Assembly: GCA_031422675.1 (NCBI GenBank)
Contig: JANPMG010000028.1
Location: 24,445-88,444 of the forward strand
Direction of reading: 5' to 3'
Source of the DNA: JAENVU01 sp031422675
Lineage (GTDB): Bacteria > Actinomycetota > Acidimicrobiia > IMCC26256 > JAENVU01
Length of the DNA: 64,000 bases
In this document: piece by piece, positions 33,930 through 42,946 of the stretch
How positions within the stretch are numbered: position 1 is the first letter of the stretch
Layout of the letters: every line of letters begins with the position of its first letter
Notes under the pieces: model-generated
The model's input: only the letters and a program-made list of their open reading frames with translations
Database searches by the model: none
Told to the model about the DNA's origin: nothing
Made by a program: the position numbers and the translations under genes

Positions 33930-35216
33930 ATGACCGCGACAGAACCCTCCGCCCCCACCGACCACTACACGATCATCTCGTCGGACAGCCACGCCGGTGC
34001 GTCCCACGCGACATATCGCGAGTACCTCGATACGAGGTACCTGGAAGATTTCGACGCCTGGCGGAACAAGTACAAGAACCCTTACAAAGATCTCGCCCCC
34101 GGCGACGACCGGCGGAAGCGCAACTGGGACGACGAGATGCGCAACCGCCAGCAGGAGGCCGACGGCGTCGTCGGCGAGGTGGTATTCCCGAACACAGTCC
34201 CCCCGTTCTTTCCGAGCTTCGTGCTCTTCGCGCCTCCTGCCCCGCCCGAGGACTACGAGCACCGGCTCGCCGGCATTCGCGCCCACAACCGGTGGCTGAA
34301 GGACTGGTGCAACGAGTACCCCGAACGGCGCGCGGGCGTCGGTCAGATCTTTCTCAACGACATTGATGACGCCATCGCTGACGTCACGTGGATCAAGGAG
34401 AACGGACTCCGCGGCGGGATCCTCCTCCCGGCGATTCCACCCGACGTGAAATGGGTGAAGCCGCTCTACGACCCCGAGTACGACCGTCTCTGGCAGGTCA
34501 TCGAGGACCTTGAAATCCCGGTCAACGCCCACGGCGGAACCGGCGTGCCCGACTACGGCAAGTACCCGACGTCGATGCTGCTCTACATCATGGAGGCGAG
34601 CTTCTACTCGCAGCGGCCGTTCGTGCAGCTCGTCCTCTCAGGAGTCTTCGACCGTTTCCCGCGCCTGCGATTCGTCATGACGGAGAATGGCTGCGCATGG
34701 CTCCCCTCGCTCATCGCCCACATGGACGCGATGCTGAAATCGATCCGGGGCGGCGGCGCGGTCGGCGAGATCCGCTACACCGAGGACGAGCGCCAGGGAC
34801 AGCTGCTCGCGTCGGAGGCCTTTCAGCAGAGCTGCTGGATGGGAGTGAGCCAGCCCGGTATGGCCGACGCAGCGGCGATGACCTTCGTCGGCGAGGACCG
34901 CTTCATGTGGGGCAGCGACTATCCCCATGACGAGGGCACCTATCCGCACTCACGCGAAGCGATTCGATCCCGCTTCTACGAGCTGGCGCCTACCGTGAAG
35001 CACAAGATTCTCGCCGGCAACGCCGCCGACCTCTACGGCTTCGACCTCGACGCGTTGGCACCGTTGGCCGCGCGGGTCGGCCCGACGGTAGAAGAACTCG
35101 CTGAGCCCCTACGCGAGTTGCCGGAGAACCCGAGCCAGGGCCTCGCCCGCGGCTACCGAGCCTCGGACGACAACGACCAGGTCCTCTCCGACGATCTGGA
35201 CGCCGCCGCCCTCTGA
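33930..35216 (+). CDS. Amidohydrolase-family (metal-dependent TIM-barrel) protein
   Basis: The 428-residue product is of the amidohydrolase-2 / ACMSD-like type: SSDSHAG near the N-terminus (metal ligands), VNAHGGTG in the middle, MTENGCAWLP and the late WGSDYPHDEGTYPHS motif. Relatives decarboxylate or hydrolyse aromatic and other small molecules; the substrate is not known here. ATG at 33930 is preceded by AAGGAG six bases upstream. The open frame extends upstream only through tRNA-His. It is the only gene between two copies of the tRNA-His 3' end. Confidence 0.87.
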   Translation: MTATEPSAPTDHYTIISSDSHAGASHATYREYLDTRYLEDFDAWRNKYKNPYKDLAPGDDRRKRNWDDEMRNRQQEADGVVGEVVFPNTVPPFFPSFVLFAPPAPPEDYEHRLAGIRAHNRWLKDWCNEYPERRAGVGQIFLNDIDDAIADVTWIKENGLRGGILLPAIPPDVKWVKPLYDPEYDRLWQVIEDLEIPVNAHGGTGVPDYGKYPTSMLLYIMEASFYSQRPFVQLVLSGVFDRFPRLRFVMTENGCAWLPSLIAHMDAMLKSIRGGGAVGEIRYTEDERQGQLLASEAFQQSCWMGVSQPGMADAAAMTFVGEDRFMWGSDYPHDEGTYPHSREAIRSRFYELAPTVKHKILAGNAADLYGFDLDALAPLAARVGPTVEELAEPLRELPENPSQGLARGYRASDDNDQVLSDDLDAAAL

Positions 35217-35253
35217 CGTTCGGCGGCCCTGCTCGCCGACTCCCCGGTCTCCG

Positions 35254-35316
35254 CCCGGAGGTCGGGGGTTCGAGACCCTCGGTCACCCACGCAACGCAAC
35301 GCCCTGGCGTCGCGCG
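35254..35316 (+). repeat. tRNA-His 3'-end repeat, copy 2 (attachment-site-like)
   Basis: A truncated, diverged duplicate of 33846-33909, located 37 bases after the amidohydrolase stop. It contains the T-arm and acceptor 3' strand but no D-arm or anticodon loop, so it is not a tRNA gene. Its downstream hairpin is imperfect, consistent with decay. Confidence 0.85.
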
Positions 35317-35336
35317 GTCATGTCGCGCGCCCGGGC

Positions 35337-35747
35337 CTACTCGTCCTGCGCCGGGGCGCAGACTTCGAGTTCCATTCCGTCGATGTCGCGGAAGAACAGC
35401 GACCACTCGTTGCCGAGTCGTTGGATCTCGCCGATGTCGGACCCGGCATCGGCGAGCCGCTGCTTCACGTTCTCAAGTTCCGCGAGTGAGGTGACCGCAA
35501 ATGCGAAATGGTCGATGGCGCCGCGCCCACCCTGCTGGGTGCGGTCACCGAGGATCTCGTCGGGTCCGACCTCGAAGACGTTGAGGGTCGCGCCACCGAA
35601 GTCGATGATGAACATCCGTGGATGGTCGGGGGCCGCGTCCATTCGATACGTGACCTGTGCTCCGAACACCGTCTCGTAGTACGCCGCATGGCGTTCGAGG
35701 TCGGTGGTCAAGGTGGCGATGTGATTGAACCCTCGCGTGATCGGCAT
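35337..35747 (-). CDS. VOC-family (glyoxalase/dioxygenase-fold) protein
   Basis: The 136-residue product has two beta-alpha-beta-beta-beta modules with candidate metal ligands His9 in FNHIATLTTDLER, His in AIDHFAFAV and Glu near the C-terminus (MELEVCAP). The family includes glyoxalases, extradiol dioxygenases and resistance proteins; the substrate is unknown. It faces the amidohydrolase gene and lies just beyond the second tRNA-His repeat. Confidence 0.82.
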   Translation of the reverse strand: MPITRGFNHIATLTTDLERHAAYYETVFGAQVTYRMDAAPDHPRMFIIDFGGATLNVFEVGPDEILGDRTQQGGRGAIDHFAFAVTSLAELENVKQRLADAGSDIGEIQRLGNEWSLFFRDIDGMELEVCAPAQDE

Positions 35748-35775
35748 CGAGGCTTCCTCCCGGTCGAAAGCGTGG

Positions 35776-36663
35776 TCAGACCATGGCGTGTAGCGCGGAT
35801 TCCAGCGTCGGATACTGGAACTCGTACCCGGTCGCCTCGAGCCGGGTGGGGAGAACGCGTTGACCGTCGACGAGAAGGTGCTGGACGAGTTCCTTGCCGT
35901 AGCGCGCTTTCAACGGGAGTAACGGCGTCGGCAAGACGGTCGGGCGCTTGAGCACCTGTCCGAGAGTCGCGGTGAACGCAGAGTTCGTGACCGGATTCGG
36001 GGCAGTGGCGTTGAGGACGCCGCTCACTTCGACGTGGTCGAGCGCGTGAAGTATCGAACCGACCTCGTCGTCGATCGCGATCCAACTCATGTACTGACGG
36101 CCGTCGCCGATCCGGCCACCCAGGCCGAGCTTGAACGGCGTCAACATCCGTCCGAGCGCACCCCCCGCCGGACTCAGCACGATGCCCGTGCGGAGATGCA
36201 CGGTACGGATGCCGGCCGTTTCGGCCGGCGCGGTCGCGGCTTCCCACGCGCGGCAGACCTCGGCGAGGAACTCGTCCGGCGACGGCGGCGGACTCTCCTC
36301 GGTCAGGATCTCTTCGCCGCGATTTCCGTACCAACCGATCGCGCTGGCGGACACCAGGACTGCGGGCGGGTCAGCCATGCCCGCGATGGTGGTGGCGATG
36401 AGCGTCGTACCGCTGACCCGACTGTCCAGGATCCGGCGCTTCTGTTCGGGAGTCCATCGCTTCTCCGCGATCCCCTCGCCCGCGAGATGGACGACACCGT
36501 CGATGCCTTCGAGGGCGGCGTCGATCGTGCCGTGCTCGGGATCCCAATGGATGCCATCACCGTCACCGCGGACAATGCGAACCACCGTGTCACCGCGAGA
36601 CTCAAGGGCGGCGACGAGCGCCGAACCGATCAGTCCGTTCGAGCCAGTGAGCGCAACCTTCAT
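35776..36663 (-). CDS. TIGR01777-family NAD(P)-dependent epimerase/oxidoreductase
   Basis: The 295-residue product starts with the cofactor motif KVALTGSNGLIGSALV and has LVSASAIGWYGNRGEE, RTGIVLSPAGGALGRML and MSWIAIDDEV, signatures of the TIGR01777 subgroup of extended SDRs. These are usually single-domain, of unknown substrate, and are linked to cell division in some bacteria (YfcH/SulA-like). ATG at 36663 has GGAGG five bases upstream. It is 28 bases upstream of the VOC gene. Confidence 0.85.
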   Translation of the reverse strand: MKVALTGSNGLIGSALVAALESRGDTVVRIVRGDGDGIHWDPEHGTIDAALEGIDGVVHLAGEGIAEKRWTPEQKRRILDSRVSGTTLIATTIAGMADPPAVLVSASAIGWYGNRGEEILTEESPPPSPDEFLAEVCRAWEAATAPAETAGIRTVHLRTGIVLSPAGGALGRMLTPFKLGLGGRIGDGRQYMSWIAIDDEVGSILHALDHVEVSGVLNATAPNPVTNSAFTATLGQVLKRPTVLPTPLLPLKARYGKELVQHLLVDGQRVLPTRLEATGYEFQYPTLESALHAMV

Positions 36664-36744
36664 CGTGTCCTCCTCGGTGGTGCGAACGGTAGGCCCGACG
36701 CATCGGTTGGCGGGCATCGACCTGCGGTCCACTAAGTTGGTCCC

Positions 36745-36821
36745 GCGCCGCTAGCTCAACTGGTTAGAGCAACAGACTCTTAATCTGTAGGTTCAGGGTT
36801 CGAGTCCCTGGCGGCGTACCA
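36745..36821 (+). tRNA. tRNA-Lys (anticodon CTT)
   Basis: Acceptor GCGCCGC pairs with GCGGCGT (one G-U), the anticodon loop CTCTTAA sits between ACAGA and TCTGT, and the T-arm is CAGGGTTCGAGTCCCTG. CCA is encoded. Confidence 0.96.
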
Positions 36822-36841
36822 CCAGCAATCCCGGTCCGGGT

Positions 36842-39800
36842 TCAGGGACGGAGTTCGCGGAGCTGACGGCGGAGCGCCGGGAGGTCCAGGTCGCCCAGCG
36901 CAGCCTGCGCCTCGTCGATCAGGGTGGTTGCCGCCTCGGCGTTCTCGCGGGCAAGCAGGCACGCCGCCCAGTCGAGCCGACACCGGGCGCGCCAGATCGG
37001 CGAGTCGAGACGGTCGGCATCTTCCACTGCGGCCAAGAACGACTGATCCGAACCCTCGTCGTCGCCGAGCACCGCTTCGAGGCGAGCAACGAGGCGCGCC
37101 GCCGGACCGCACATGATCCCGCCGGTTCCCAGCTGCGCCCGGTCCGCGGCAAAGGGGCGGATGATCTCGACCAGGAGCCTCGCCGCGGCCGGGTCGGCGA
37201 CCAGCGCCGCCGTCTCGGCGTAGAGCGAGATCGCCATCGGCCAACCGGCGTCGTCGGGCAGGTCGGTGAACTCGTTGACGGCCACCCGATCGAGCCGACG
37301 CGCGGCTTCGTCGATCTCACCCGCGGTCACGAGCATGAACATCACTGCGGCATCGGTTGCGTCGGACACCACCGGCCGCGAGTCGCGGAACTCGGTCCAG
37401 GCCAGGAGCAGTTCGCCCAGGCGATCTTGTTCACGCCGCCCCGCGAGACCCATCGTCGCCCGATACGTGATCGCCTCCGGGAGACCCATGGTGCTCAAGA
37501 TCTGGAACATCTCGGCCGATCGGGCTTCGGCGACTGCGAGTTCGCCGTCAGACGCGGCCACCATTTCGCCGACCATCAGGATCGCTCGGTGCGTCACCGC
37601 CGCGTCGGCGCGCGCGGCGAGATCCTCCAGTCCCGCGAGCGCCGCGCGCGCGGCCGGGCCGTCGCAGCTCGCCAGCGCGTGGAAGCCACTGCTCATCCAG
37701 GCCCCCGCCATCGAGATCGGATCACCCAGTGTTTCCGCGGCGGCGAAGACCTCCTGGTGAAGCTCGGATTCCTGGCGAAACGAATCGCCGTGCCAGGTCT
37801 TGCGTGACCGGGCGCTGAATCGGGCGCCCGCGACCTCGACGAGGGCGAGCTGGTCACCGGACTCTCGCGCCGACGCGACGGCATCGTCCAACAGCTCGAA
37901 GCGGCGGGTGTCGCCAACGAAGATCAGCTCGATCGCCAGCGCGGCGAGCACCCGCGCGCGGAGGGCCGACGCCTCGTCGAGCTGCGCGAGCGCATTCTCG
38001 AGGAGCGCAATCTTCTCGGGATCGCTTGGCTGGTCTTGATCGAACGACATGCGACCGGAGACCAACAACGCCTCGGCCATCGCCGTCGCCAAACCTGCAC
38101 TCTGCGCGCGCCGAGCCGCACGCACGACCGTGTCCCGCACGTCCCCGAGTGCGGTCTGGAGTTGGGACCGCGCCAGCCGCGTCAAGAGATCCACCTCGGT
38201 CGCGGCGTCGCGCTCGTCGTGCTCGAGATGCTCCAACGCCGATGAATACCAGCGGATTGCATCGTCGGGCGCCGAGGCCTCCATCGCCGCATCGCCGGCA
38301 CGCGTGGCGTACTCGACAGCTTTTTCCGCGACGCCGGTGGCGGATGCTTCGCCGTAGTGGAACGCCAACTCGGGCAAGACCTTGCTCGGGTCGGCACCGT
38401 GGCGCGCCTCGAGTGCCTCGGCGATCTTGCGGTGCGTGCGGACTCGGCGGGTGGTGGTCAACTCTTCGAGCAGGGTGGTCCGCACGAGGGCGTGGCCGAA
38501 GCGATAGCGGTCGAGGCCGACCTCGTTGAGCAGACCGGTGGCACGAGCGCGGTCCAGCTGGTCGAGGGCATCGTCTTCGTCGATCCCGATGACGTCGGCG
38601 AGCACCCGCACGTCGAACTCGGCACCGATCACGGCTGCGACCGACAGGGAACGCTGCGTCGGTTCGTCGAGCCGGGAGATGCGCCGACCGACGACCTCTC
38701 TCACTCCTTCGGGGAGACCGACCTGGGCGAGCGTCAGGTCGCTCGTCCAGCGGCCGTCGCGCACCACCAGCGCGCCCGACTCGACGAGGTTGCGCATGAT
38801 CTCGCCGACGAAGAATGGATTCCCGCTGGTCTCGGCGAAGACCGCGTCGGCCAACGCGAGGCCTGCGTCGTCGAGATCGTGACCGGCCGACCGTTCTAGG
38901 AACTGCGCGACGCCGTCGCGGTCGAGCCCGTCGATCGCGACTCTTTGCACCGCACCGATGCGCCGGAACTCCGCGAGCGCGGCCGACAGGGGGTGGGCGC
39001 GGTCGAGATCGGTGTCTCGGTACGTCCCGAGGATCATCACGCGGTCGTTGGCAGTCTCATGCACGAGGTGACGGAAGAGCGCAAGCGTCGGCGGGTCCGC
39101 CCAATGGAGGTCGTCGAGCACCAGCAGGAGCGGCGCACCCGCCGCCGTCGTCCGCAGCCAGCCGGTGACCGCCTCGAACAGGCGGGCCCGCTCGGACTCG
39201 GGGTCGCCCCGCCGCGGCTCAGCTCCCGGGATTCGGTCACCGACCTCGGGAACGAGCCGGACCAACTCACCACCGAGCGGTCCCAGCCACGAGGCCGGAG
39301 CAACATCGTCGGGGAGCTCGAGTTGGAAGCGCAATGCCTCGACGAACGGCTGGAACGCCAGCCCGAGGTCCTCGTCACATCGACCCGCGAGCACCAACGC
39401 GTGCTGGTCACGGGCGGTGAGCGCGAGCTCAGTCGCGAGCCGGGTCTTGCCGACGCCCGGTTCGCCGGCGAGGAGTACGACGCGGCGAGAACCCGCGGCG
39501 GACTCTTTCCACTCGGCGACGAGTCGATCGAAGATTTCGGTGCGGCCGGCAAGCGGGAAGGCCGACGGAGAGGACAGCGCGGGCGGTAGCGGCGCCTGGT
39601 CCACCGCACCTCGGGTCGGCTCGATGAGCGCCTCCCAATGGACCGCGGCCGTCGGCACGGTTCCCGGAATGCCCTTGAGTTCGAGGTTGCCGTACTCGGT
39701 GAACTCGAAGCCGCCCCGACCACGCGCGAGGTGGCGCACGATGTCGGCACACAGGATGCCTCCGGGATCGGCGGCCGATTCGAGCCGTTGCGCTTCGACG

Positions 39801-40156
39801 ACGGGAAGGCCGAAGCAGTCCTCGCCCTCGAAGGTCACGTCACCGACACTGATGCCAATGCGCACCTCGATGGATTCGGTGTCCCCGCGGCGGTTGTGGA
39901 GATCGACCGCTTGCTGGATCGCCACCGCGGCGCCCACGGCGTCGACCGCGGCGGAGAACGTGGCCATCACGCCGTCACCGGTGTGCTTGACGACCACCCC
40001 TCGGTTGATCTCGATCGCGGAGTTCACGAAGGTGTCGTGCGCGTTGCGAAGTCGATCGGCCGCCTCCTCGCCGATCCGAGCCCGTTGCGAGGTGGAACCG
40101 ACAACATCCGTGAACAACACCGTGGCGGTGTCGACCCGTCGCTCTGCGCCCGCCAT
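36842..40156 (-). CDS. Adenylate/guanylate cyclase-ATPase regulator (large STAND-type protein)
   Basis: The 1104-residue product joins an N-terminal class III cyclase domain (FTDVVGSTSQ and KHTGDGVMATF, both metal-binding Asp residues present) to a STAND ATPase (Walker A AGEPGVGKTRL near residue 230, Walker B LLLVLDDLHWAD) and a long C-terminal TPR-like helical region. Such proteins are abundant in Actinobacteria and are thought to sense ligands and produce cAMP or act as regulators. No LuxR-type DNA-binding domain is seen. It stands alone between tRNA-Lys and a lipoprotein gene. Confidence 0.88.
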   Translation of the reverse strand: MAGAERRVDTATVLFTDVVGSTSQRARIGEEAADRLRNAHDTFVNSAIEINRGVVVKHTGDGVMATFSAAVDAVGAAVAIQQAVDLHNRRGDTESIEVRIGISVGDVTFEGEDCFGLPVVEAQRLESAADPGGILCADIVRHLARGRGGFEFTEYGNLELKGIPGTVPTAAVHWEALIEPTRGAVDQAPLPPALSSPSAFPLAGRTEIFDRLVAEWKESAAGSRRVVLLAGEPGVGKTRLATELALTARDQHALVLAGRCDEDLGLAFQPFVEALRFQLELPDDVAPASWLGPLGGELVRLVPEVGDRIPGAEPRRGDPESERARLFEAVTGWLRTTAAGAPLLLVLDDLHWADPPTLALFRHLVHETANDRVMILGTYRDTDLDRAHPLSAALAEFRRIGAVQRVAIDGLDRDGVAQFLERSAGHDLDDAGLALADAVFAETSGNPFFVGEIMRNLVESGALVVRDGRWTSDLTLAQVGLPEGVREVVGRRISRLDEPTQRSLSVAAVIGAEFDVRVLADVIGIDEDDALDQLDRARATGLLNEVGLDRYRFGHALVRTTLLEELTTTRRVRTHRKIAEALEARHGADPSKVLPELAFHYGEASATGVAEKAVEYATRAGDAAMEASAPDDAIRWYSSALEHLEHDERDAATEVDLLTRLARSQLQTALGDVRDTVVRAARRAQSAGLATAMAEALLVSGRMSFDQDQPSDPEKIALLENALAQLDEASALRARVLAALAIELIFVGDTRRFELLDDAVASARESGDQLALVEVAGARFSARSRKTWHGDSFRQESELHQEVFAAAETLGDPISMAGAWMSSGFHALASCDGPAARAALAGLEDLAARADAAVTHRAILMVGEMVAASDGELAVAEARSAEMFQILSTMGLPEAITYRATMGLAGRREQDRLGELLLAWTEFRDSRPVVSDATDAAVMFMLVTAGEIDEAARRLDRVAVNEFTDLPDDAGWPMAISLYAETAALVADPAAARLLVEIIRPFAADRAQLGTGGIMCGPAARLVARLEAVLGDDEGSDQSFLAAVEDADRLDSPIWRARCRLDWAACLLARENAEAATTLIDEAQAALGDLDLPALRRQLRELRP

Positions 40157-40243
40157 GCCCGGAGACTAGGCAATCCGGCGGGTGACCGATCACGGGCGTG
40201 GTCTTGGTCTCGTTCGACGCGGTCGAGCCACTCGGCGAACCTG

Positions 40244-41200
40244 TCACCGCACCGGGCCGCGACTGACCCAGATTGCATCTTCGGTCGCAGTCATGAGTCG
40301 ACGGTCGGGAAGCAAGGTCATGCCTTCGGCGCACGGGCGGGCAATCACCCGCCCGGTGAGCCGCATGGCGCCGTTCACCACTCGCGCCTCGTCGACCCGG
40401 TGTGAGACGTAGCCACACACGCCGAATCGATTCCCGCCGAGCGCGACGAGCGCAGCCGGCGCCCGCACCTCGCCGGCTCGTCCGAGTGGCGGCGCGTCAC
40501 GAGCCGGTCGGTTGGCGCGGCCGACGCGTTCCCGAGCCGAGCCACCGGCGTTGTCGGCCACCCACGGCACGCCGTCCGGCGCGACTGTGATCGCGTACGG
40601 ATTGTTCCAACCGGATGAGCGCACGAGCGGGGTCTGATCGGCGGGCCCATCGACGTCGAGTGCAACGATCTTTCGATTCGGCACCGACGGATCGCTCTCC
40701 AACGAACGATCGGCCAACAGGTCACCGACCCCGACGAGTAGCAAACCGTCGGCGGTGATCGCCAGGCCACCACCGTTCGCGCGATCGGCCGAGACCGGCC
40801 CGACCCACACCAGACGGGGTGCGGAGGTGGCCGAGACCTCGACGATGACCAGCCGGCGGTCACTCGGGCGCACCCCACTCGCGTAGATCCGGCCGCTGCG
40901 GCCGCGCGCCAGACCGAGCAGTCCCCGCTGGTCGCTCCGAGCCCCGACCACCGGCACTGTCGCGACTGCCCCTGGGCTGACTCGTCCGTCCGGAGTGATG
41001 CGCCGGATGCGGCCGGTCAGCCGCTCGCCGAAGTACACCTCGGCGCCGACGACGATCGGTGCGACCGGATGGTCGGCGCGAACCAACCGGCGCATGGAAG
41101 TGATGGCGCGCGTCGGCTCGAGCCCTGGGGACGACGACGAACATCCCGCGACAATCGCCGCCAGCACAGTCGCGGATCCACACAACATCCCGATCCGCAT
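40244..41200 (-). CDS. Putative beta-propeller lipoprotein (sugar dehydrogenase-like)
   Basis: The 318-residue product has a lipoprotein signal (VLAAIVAGC, Cys20) and then short Gly-rich strand repeats such as GLAITADGLLLVGVGD and NNPYAITVAPDGVPWVAD, typical of the PQQ-dependent glucose/sorbosone dehydrogenase propeller. It is shorter than catalytic members, and key residues cannot be checked by eye. A second such lipoprotein lies at 56185. Probably an outer-surface binding or oxidising protein. Confidence 0.6.
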   Translation of the reverse strand: MRIGMLCGSATVLAAIVAGCSSSSPGLEPTRAITSMRRLVRADHPVAPIVVGAEVYFGERLTGRIRRITPDGRVSPGAVATVPVVGARSDQRGLLGLARGRSGRIYASGVRPSDRRLVIVEVSATSAPRLVWVGPVSADRANGGGLAITADGLLLVGVGDLLADRSLESDPSVPNRKIVALDVDGPADQTPLVRSSGWNNPYAITVAPDGVPWVADNAGGSARERVGRANRPARDAPPLGRAGEVRAPAALVALGGNRFGVCGYVSHRVDEARVVNGAMRLTGRVIARPCAEGMTLLPDRRLMTATEDAIWVSRGPVR

Positions 41201-41253
41201 TCACCCAGTCTCGCGTCCGGCCGCGTCGAGCGGCAACGCTCACGCGCACTCTG

Positions 41254-41731
41254 TTGTTGGCTCTTCATCTCACCGCCGTGGCCGGCTGGCTCGGCGCCAA
41301 CATTCTGCAGTTCGTCGTGGCACCGCGGTTTCGCCGGGCGGGTGGCGACGTGGCCCGCCAATGGACCGAGACTGCTCGCTTCCTCGGTCAGCGCTACTAC
41401 AACGTCGTTGGGGTGCTCGTCGGGGTGAGTGGCGTCGCGCTCGTCTTCGACGGCGAATAAAGATTTCACGGGTTCGTGCTCGTCGGTATCGGTGCCGTGA
41501 TCATCGGTGCCGTGATCATCGGTGCCGTCCTCGGCGTCGCCGGTTTCGACCGGCTGCTGCGACGAGAGCTCGCAGCGATGGACGCCGGCGACACCACCGA
41601 AGTCGCTCGACTCCAACGCCGCTTCTCGTCCCTCGCGGTGATCGACACGCTGGTCATCCTGGTTGCGATGGTGTCCATGGTCGACCACTGGCGCGGGGCG
41701 ATCGGCGAAGCGCCGACGGCGGTCAACGCCC
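41254..41731 (+). pseudogene. Small polytopic membrane protein interrupted by an in-frame TAA
   Basis: One continuous frame reads a membrane protein: LLLALHLTAVAGWLGANILQ, APRFRRAGG, RFLGQRYYNVVGVLVGVSGVA up to VFDGE, then TAA (41458-41460), then on in the same frame with FVLVGIGAVIIGAVIIGAVLG and RLQRRFSSLAVIDTLVILVAM. The arrangement resembles DUF2269-like proteins in which the two halves are joined, so a single nonsense change (probably of a Tyr codon) seems to have split it. No ATG or GTG start or ribosome site is visible, and the 3' end runs into the antisense alcohol dehydrogenase gene. Confidence 0.65.
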
Positions 41732-42778
41732 TCAGCGCGACGGGTCGAGGATCACCTTGCCCACACCGTCGGCGCGTGAGTGGAACTGCTCGTACGCCTC
41801 GGGTCCGGCGCTCAAGGCCAGGTGATGGGTCACCACCACCGCGGGGTCGAGCCGGCCCGACCGGGTCAACGCGAGCAGGGCCGGGAGTTCGCGTTGCACC
41901 GAACACAGGCCGATCGAGAACTCCAACTCGTTGAACTGCGCCAGCGCCAGGTGCATCGGGAAGGCGCTGCTCTGACTGACGCCGACCACCGAGACCCGGC
42001 CACCGCGTGCCGCCACTTTCGTGGCCAGATCGATGGTGGCGTCGGCGCCCACGGCTTCGAGCACCACGTTCGCGCCGCGGCCGGCGGTGAGTTCGCGGAC
42101 ACCGACCCGCGGATCACCGTCCACGGGTTCGGCGCCGAGCCGAGCCGCGGCCTGGCGTCGATCCTCGACCAGGTCGATGGCCAAGACCCGGCTCGCACCC
42201 ATGATCTGCGCCGCGAGGACCGACATCATCCCGACAGGTCCGAGCCCGATCACCGCGACGACGTCACCCGGCTCGATCCGGGCGCGCCGGGCCCCGTACC
42301 AGGCGGTCGGTGCGTTGTCGGTGAGAACGAGTGCGGCGTCATCGCTCACCCCCTCCGGGATCGCGACGAGGTTGCCGTCGGCGGCGGGCACCGACACGAA
42401 CTCGGCTTGGCTACCCGGGAGGATCGAACCGAGGCCGTAACAGCCGCTCCGGCCGCGCTCGCAGCCGAGCACATACCCGGCCCGACACGGACCGCAGGCG
42501 TTACATCCGACCGATGCGGCGACGAGCACCGAGTCCCCGACCGCGAAGCGGGTCACCGCGGCGCCGACCGCCACCACCTCACCCACGGCCTCGTGCCCCA
42601 CGCAGAAGCCGATGTCGGCGCTGAACCCGTGCCCTTCGTAGATGTGGAGGTCGCTCCCACAGATTCCGCAGGCCCGCACCGCCACTACCGCGCTCTCCGC
42701 GTCGAATGGTCCGGGGTCCGGGACCGTCTCGACGCGAACATCGAACGGTCCGTGGAAGGTGAGCGCGCGCATCCGCAC
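41732..42778 (-). CDS. Zinc-dependent alcohol dehydrogenase (MDR family)
   Basis: The 348-residue product has the catalytic zinc site (CGICGSDLH, GHEAVGEVV), four structural-zinc Cys residues in the GCNACGPCRAGYVLGC region and the Rossmann motif VIGLGPVGMMSVLAA. Cofactor is NAD(P)H; the natural substrate is unknown, and members act on alcohols or formaldehyde. The start is GTG at 42778 with GAGG six bases upstream; ATG at 42772 is an alternative. Confidence 0.9.
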   Translation of the reverse strand: MRMRALTFHGPFDVRVETVPDPGPFDAESAVVAVRACGICGSDLHIYEGHGFSADIGFCVGHEAVGEVVAVGAAVTRFAVGDSVLVAASVGCNACGPCRAGYVLGCERGRSGCYGLGSILPGSQAEFVSVPAADGNLVAIPEGVSDDAALVLTDNAPTAWYGARRARIEPGDVVAVIGLGPVGMMSVLAAQIMGASRVLAIDLVEDRRQAAARLGAEPVDGDPRVGVRELTAGRGANVVLEAVGADATIDLATKVAARGGRVSVVGVSQSSAFPMHLALAQFNELEFSIGLCSVQRELPALLALTRSGRLDPAVVVTHHLALSAGPEAYEQFHSRADGVGKVILDPSR

Positions 42779-42946
42779 TGCTTACCTCACGAGCCGTGCC
42801 CGCCGGTCTCGTGTCCGGATCGGGCGAATGTGGATGGGTCGATCGGACCGTTGTTCCGAGATGCCCACCAAGAGTGAGTTCGTGAGTTCAGCAATTTCAC
42901 GGAACGTGACGATAGGGGGCAGCTTCACTCACACAACGAGGTACTC

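Noticed and set aside
35254..35316. A second tRNA-His gene
   Set aside because: The upstream half (acceptor 5' strand, D-arm, anticodon) is absent.
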